Positions 5,977-9,115 of a DNA stretch of 9,115 nt are shown here, one piece after another. The stretch's first letter is position 1. Every line of letters starts with the position of its first letter. Source of the DNA: JAFNGF01 sp964567045 (lineage in GTDB: Bacteria; Planctomycetota; Phycisphaerae; Sedimentisphaerales; Anaerobacaceae); assembly GCA_964567045.1 (NCBI GenBank), contig CAZMLE010000116.1, positions 1-9,115 of the forward strand, read 5' to 3'. A model generated the notes under the pieces. It was not told where the DNA came from. It saw nothing but the letters and a program-made list of their open reading frames with translations, and did no database searches. Position numbers and translations under genes: made by a program.

Positions 5977-7248
5977 ATGAGCGACGTGGACACGATCGAA
6001 AAAACATTCGAGGCAGCACGACAGCGTTACGCTGAGCTGGGCGTTGACACCGAAAGGGCAATGGAACAGCTCGCCAAAATTGCCGTATCGCTGCATTGCT
6101 GGCAAGGCGATGACGTGGGCGGATTTGAAAGCGGCGAAGGGCTGAGCGGCGGCGGAATAATGGCTACAGGTGCGTACCCAGGCAGGGCGCGGACGGCGGA
6201 CGAACTGCGGACAGATCTGAAAAAGTCGCTTAGCTTGATACCAAGCAGCCATCGGGTGAACTTGCACGCAATGTACGCAGAGACTGGCGGAAAGAAAATA
6301 GATCGCAACGAACTGAGGCCAGAGCATTTCGCAGCCTGGATTGACTGGGCAAAAGCCAACGGTCTGGGCATGGATTTCAACGGCACATTCTTCTCGCATC
6401 CAAAAGCTGAAAGCGGCTTTACTCTTTCCAGCGTAGACGAAGGAATCCGCAAGTTCTGGGTCGAGCACGGAATTGCGTGCCGAAAAATCGGGGCCGCGAT
6501 GGGCAAAAAACTGGGTACAGCCTGTGTGACAAACGTGTGGATTCCGGACGGATACAAAGATATTCCCGTCGACCGCAAGAGTCCCCGCGAGCGGCTGAAA
6601 AAATCGCTCGACGAAATATTCGCCCAAAAGATGAACCGAAGGTGGCTTTTAGACTCGGTCGAGGGCAAGCTTTTTGGCATCGGCTCGGAGAGCTATGTGG
6701 TCGGCTCGCACGAATTCTACCTAGGCTATGCAATACAGAACAACATTTTGCTTTGCCTGGACGCAGGACATTTCCATCCTACCGAGGTTATTTCTGATAA
6801 AATATCGTCCGTCCTGACTTATCTTGACGAGATTCTGCTTCATGTAAGCAGGGGCGTCCGCTGGGACAGCGACCACGTAGTTATTCTATCCGATGAGCTG
6901 CGGGCGATAGCAGAAGAGATAGTCCGGGGCGACTACTTAGAAAGGGTACACATCGGGCTTGACTTCTTCGATGCCAGCATTAACCGCGTGGCGGCGTGGG
7001 TCATCGGCACACGCTGTATGCTCAAGGCCCTATTGCTCGCCCTATTGGAGCCAACGGACAATCTGCGACAAATGGAGCTAAGCGGCGATTACACATCGCG
7101 GCTGGCAACGCTCGAAGAGCTAAAAACTATGCCCTTCGGTGCGGTCTGGGACTATTACTGCACAAGGCAAGATGTTCCGGCTGGTGCGGACTGGCTGAAG
7201 GAAGTAAGGGATTACGAGAAGAGAGTTACGAGTCTGAGGCAAGGTTAG
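5977..7248 (+). CDS. rhaA: L-rhamnose isomerase (RhaA)
   Basis: Cytoplasmic metal-dependent (typically Mn2+) TIM-barrel isomerase that converts L-rhamnose to L-rhamnulose, the first step of the phosphorylating rhamnose pathway. It matches E. coli RhaA along its whole length: SLHCWQGDDVGGFE, ATGAYPG, VNLHAMYAE, FSHPKAESGFTLS, NVWIPDG, KLFGIGSESYVVGSHEFY, CLDAGHFHPTEVISDKIS, VRWDSDHVV and HIGLDFFDASINR. Expected metal ligands are all present (Glu229, Asp262, His289, Asp297, Asp299, Asp329), each offset by five from E. coli numbering. The 423-residue length is close to the 419 of E. coli, so unlike rhaB it carries no insertions. I chose ATG 5977, with GGAG 3 bases and AAGGA 11 bases upstream. 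A GTG at 5944 in the same frame lies inside the preceding palindrome and is unlikely. It is followed 32 bp later by the permease. Confidence 0.96.
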   Translation: MSDVDTIEKTFEAARQRYAELGVDTERAMEQLAKIAVSLHCWQGDDVGGFESGEGLSGGGIMATGAYPGRARTADELRTDLKKSLSLIPSSHRVNLHAMYAETGGKKIDRNELRPEHFAAWIDWAKANGLGMDFNGTFFSHPKAESGFTLSSVDEGIRKFWVEHGIACRKIGAAMGKKLGTACVTNVWIPDGYKDIPVDRKSPRERLKKSLDEIFAQKMNRRWLLDSVEGKLFGIGSESYVVGSHEFYLGYAIQNNILLCLDAGHFHPTEVISDKISSVLTYLDEILLHVSRGVRWDSDHVVILSDELRAIAEEIVRGDYLERVHIGLDFFDASINRVAAWVIGTRCMLKALLLALLEPTDNLRQMELSGDYTSRLATLEELKTMPFGAVWDYYCTRQDVPAGADWLKEVRDYEKRVTSLRQG

Positions 7249-7280
7249 ACCGATGCCAATTCTAAGGAAAGGAATTGCAA

Positions 7281-8981
7281 ATGGCCGACGACACCAAGAG
7301 TAGTGCCATAAAGGGACTGGATTTGCTTTATGAGTTTGAGCGGGAGCCGGTCTCGCAGGATAAACTCCAGCCCGGCAAACACTTTGCGGGGGTCTTTGCA
7401 GGCGAGCATGTAGCCGGCACGGAGTTCGTCATCGGGGCACTATTTGTGGCCTGGGGCGCGACAGCATTCGACATATTTGTGGGACTCCTTATCGGCAATC
7501 TTATGGCAGTGCTGACCTGGACATTCGTTTGTGCTCCGATTGCCGTGCAGACCCGGCTGACGCTCTACTGGTATCTCCGCAGGATTGCCGGGCCCGTCAC
7601 GACCACGATTTACAATATCCTCAATGCGGTCCTGTTCTGCATCCTTGCCGGATGTATGATTACGGTTTCTGCCTCGGCCATTCGGATTCCTTTCGGCATA
7701 CCCGCTCAGACGCAGTGGTATCCACAGGATGTGCGTTTTGTGCTTGTCGCGGTCATCGTGGGGGCGGTAGTGGTAACACTGGCGATACTTGGATTCAAAC
7801 GGCTTGCGCAGTTTTCAGAAGTCTGCTCGCCGTGGATGTTCTTGATGTTTATCGCGGGAGCGATCGCGATGCTGCCGGTGCTGGCGGAAAAAGTGCTTGG
7901 CGGGCAAATAGCCAGCCTCGCGGATTTCTGGACAATGGCGAATAAGGCGATTTGGACAGGCAAGGCACCGCCAGGCAAAGAATCGATCGGCCTATGGCAC
8001 GTCGCAGCCTTTGCCTGGATATGTAACCTGGCAATGCACGCGGGGCTGTCGGATATGGCCCTGCTGCGCTACGCCAAAAAGGCGTCCTACGGGCTATATT
8101 CGGCGTTCGGCATGTTCTTGGGACATTATCTGGCGTGGGTTTGCGCCGGCATAATGGGTGCTGCGACGGCCCTGGTACTCGGCACGACCATCGACAAGCT
8201 CGATGCCGGCGGCGTCGCCCAACAGTCGCTGGGAGTCTCAGGAATCATCGCGGTAGTGCTGGCCGGCTGGACCACCTCCAACCCCACGCTTTATAGAGCG
8301 GGCCTCGCCTTCCAGGCGGTTACCCCAGGCTGGCCAAGATGGCTGGTGACACTTGCAGCAGGAATTGTTACCACCCTTATTTCGTGTTCGCCGTTCGTAT
8401 TTGTGTGGCTATTGAACTTCGTAGGCTGGTACGGCCTTCTACTGATGCCGGTGGGGGCGATTGTTTTTGTTGAGCACTGGATTTTCCCGAAGATCGGGCT
8501 GACACAGTTTTGGGCATCGCGAAAGAAACTTCTATTAAGCTGGCCTGCATTACTTTCCTGGGGTATTGCAATCGCAGCGGCACTGTGGTTAGAAAGAACA
8601 GGGACGCTGCATTTATTCTTTCTATTTGTGCCGACGTGGCTGTTAACCGCGGTGCTATATATCGTATTTGCCTGGATTGCAGGTGCTCGTGAAGATCTTG
8701 AAGAACTCGAAATTGCCCGGGAAACAGCTCAGCCAAAAATGCCCGAACACATTGAGCAGAAAAATCCGGGCGGAATGGATGCCGGTTTGTGGGTTACGGG
8801 CATAGTGGCGGTGGGCTCATTACTGCTATGTCTGATTTTGCCCATCTGGGTTTACCTCAGGGGCGGTCCGGGATACGAACAGAATCTTGCGACGTTTAAG
8901 CACATACTAATCTGGCCGAGCTTGATCTACTTTGTTGCGGGTACGGCCTGGATGGTCCTGAAAGAAAAAGAGGGATCGTGA
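7281..8981 (+). CDS. NCS1 (purine/cytosine permease) family transporter, candidate rhamnose-pathway importer
   Basis: A 566-residue, strongly hydrophobic inner-membrane protein. I count about 12 core membrane segments, with a charged linker at about residues 470-500 (DLEELEIARE and following) and then two further hydrophobic stretches near 503-526 and 541-560. NCS1 family features include GEHVAGTEFVIGALFVAWG in the first helix region and GWTTSNPTLYRAGL, similar to WTTNDNALYASGL of cytosine permease CodB. NCS1 members normally import nucleobases, hydantoins or related compounds with H+ or Na+. As the only transporter in the window, directly after rhaA, it may carry rhamnose or another substrate of the cluster; this is inference. 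ATG 7281 has AGGAAAGGAA ending 6 bases upstream. A TTG at 7275 lies too close to that site. Confidence 0.83.
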   Translation: MADDTKSSAIKGLDLLYEFEREPVSQDKLQPGKHFAGVFAGEHVAGTEFVIGALFVAWGATAFDIFVGLLIGNLMAVLTWTFVCAPIAVQTRLTLYWYLRRIAGPVTTTIYNILNAVLFCILAGCMITVSASAIRIPFGIPAQTQWYPQDVRFVLVAVIVGAVVVTLAILGFKRLAQFSEVCSPWMFLMFIAGAIAMLPVLAEKVLGGQIASLADFWTMANKAIWTGKAPPGKESIGLWHVAAFAWICNLAMHAGLSDMALLRYAKKASYGLYSAFGMFLGHYLAWVCAGIMGAATALVLGTTIDKLDAGGVAQQSLGVSGIIAVVLAGWTTSNPTLYRAGLAFQAVTPGWPRWLVTLAAGIVTTLISCSPFVFVWLLNFVGWYGLLLMPVGAIVFVEHWIFPKIGLTQFWASRKKLLLSWPALLSWGIAIAAALWLERTGTLHLFFLFVPTWLLTAVLYIVFAWIAGAREDLEELEIARETAQPKMPEHIEQKNPGGMDAGLWVTGIVAVGSLLLCLILPIWVYLRGGPGYEQNLATFKHILIWPSLIYFVAGTAWMVLKEKEGS

Positions 8982-9009
8982 GGACGGAAGACGGATGGCA
9001 GAGGACGGA
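8980..9009. repeat. Purine-rich direct repeat after the permease gene
   Basis: GAGGACGGA occurs at 8980-8988 and at 9001-9009, with a related AGACGGA between them. The first copy overlaps the permease stop codon (TGA, 8979-8981). It is a short purine-rich repeat with no coding role that I can see. Confidence 0.5.
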
Positions 9010-9017
9010 CCTGCGAC

Positions 9018-9042
9018 CCCCGCATCCGCGGGGACAAGCTTG
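9018..9042. repeat. GC-rich palindrome in the 3' tail, same type as in rhaB
   Basis: CCCCGC (9018-9023) and GCGGGG (9028-9033) flank ATCC, a stem and loop size like the rhaB elements. The flank also matches: the reverse complement of 9028-9042 is CAAGCTTGTCCCCGC, and 286-300 in rhaB is CAAGCTTGCCCCCGC, 14 of 15 identical. This shows one repeat family in both coding and non-coding DNA. No T-run follows, so it is not a clear terminator. Confidence 0.65.
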
Positions 9043-9064
9043 ACTCTGCGTAATCTGTGAAATC

Positions 9065-9082
9065 CTATGAACCGGAGCCGGT
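9065..9082. repeat. Right-end palindrome, inverted match to the leader
   Basis: CTATGAACCGGAGCC (9065-9079) is the inverted near-copy of 27-42. ACCGG (9071-9075) and CCGGT (9078-9082) can pair across two bases. A T5 run lies 8 bases further on (9090-9094) and another T-run closes the window, so a weak terminator role is possible but poorly supported. No gene is seen between 8982 and the window end. Confidence 0.35.
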
Positions 9083-9115
9083 CAACAGATTTTTGGCATT
9101 AGCAAACACTTTTTT

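Noticed and set aside
5959..6680. Two overlapping minus-strand open frames (222 and 217 codons) opposite rhaA
   Set aside because: The sense strand encodes highly conserved RhaA across the whole region; the antisense frames are by-products.
9018..9033. Rho-independent terminator after the permease gene
   Set aside because: The stem is strong but is followed by ACAAGC rather than a T-run, and the same element sits inside coding sequence in rhaB, so it is better read as a repeat.

Overview
The window is a single-strand catabolic gene cluster of six genes, all on the + strand and tightly packed (15 to about 70 bp between likely starts and stops). In order they encode rhamnulokinase (RhaB), a divergent PHP-domain protein, a long zinc-type alcohol dehydrogenase (MDR) family protein, a secreted DUF2961/GH172 protein, L-rhamnose isomerase (RhaA), and an NCS1 (purine/cytosine permease) family transporter. 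RhaB and RhaA are secure: long conserved blocks and the metal ligands or catalytic residues match the E. coli proteins as I recall them. The other four are placed by family motifs only.

The gene set suggests a free-living, polysaccharide-degrading bacterium. Several features fit a Planctomycetota lineage, probably Phycisphaerae/Sedimentisphaerales-like: a DUF2961 protein beside sugar catabolism genes, a PHP plus MDR pair beside rhamnose genes, moderate GC, and many short dispersed palindromes in and between genes. This taxonomic placement is inference; there is no rRNA or other marker in the window.

Layout: 1-73 is a leader with a small palindrome. 74-1636 is rhaB, interrupted by three GC-rich palindromes carried in frame. 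1619-1693 is an AT-rich palindrome that supplies the rhaB stop codon and runs almost up to the ribosome binding site of the PHP gene. 1704-3035 is the PHP protein. 3053-4717 is the MDR protein, with an 11-codon AT-rich palindrome inside it. 4732-5913 is the secreted DUF2961 protein, whose stop codon lies in a fourth palindrome type. 5977-7248 is rhaA. 7281-8981 is the permease. 8982-9115 is a non-coding tail with another GC-rich palindrome, a purine-rich direct repeat and a motif that repeats the left end of the window in inverted orientation. No tRNA, rRNA, CRISPR array or transposase gene was seen.

Working model (inference): the secreted DUF2961 protein releases or trims sugars outside the cytoplasm, the NCS1-type permease imports rhamnose or a related compound, RhaA isomerises L-rhamnose to L-rhamnulose, and RhaB makes L-rhamnulose 1-phosphate. 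No rhamnulose-1-phosphate aldolase, mutarotase, lactaldehyde enzyme or regulator is present. The PHP and MDR proteins sit where the next steps would be expected. They are the best candidates for undescribed biochemistry here, unless a standard aldolase lies outside the window. The second theme is an unusual density of short palindromic elements, several of them inserted in frame in conserved enzymes.
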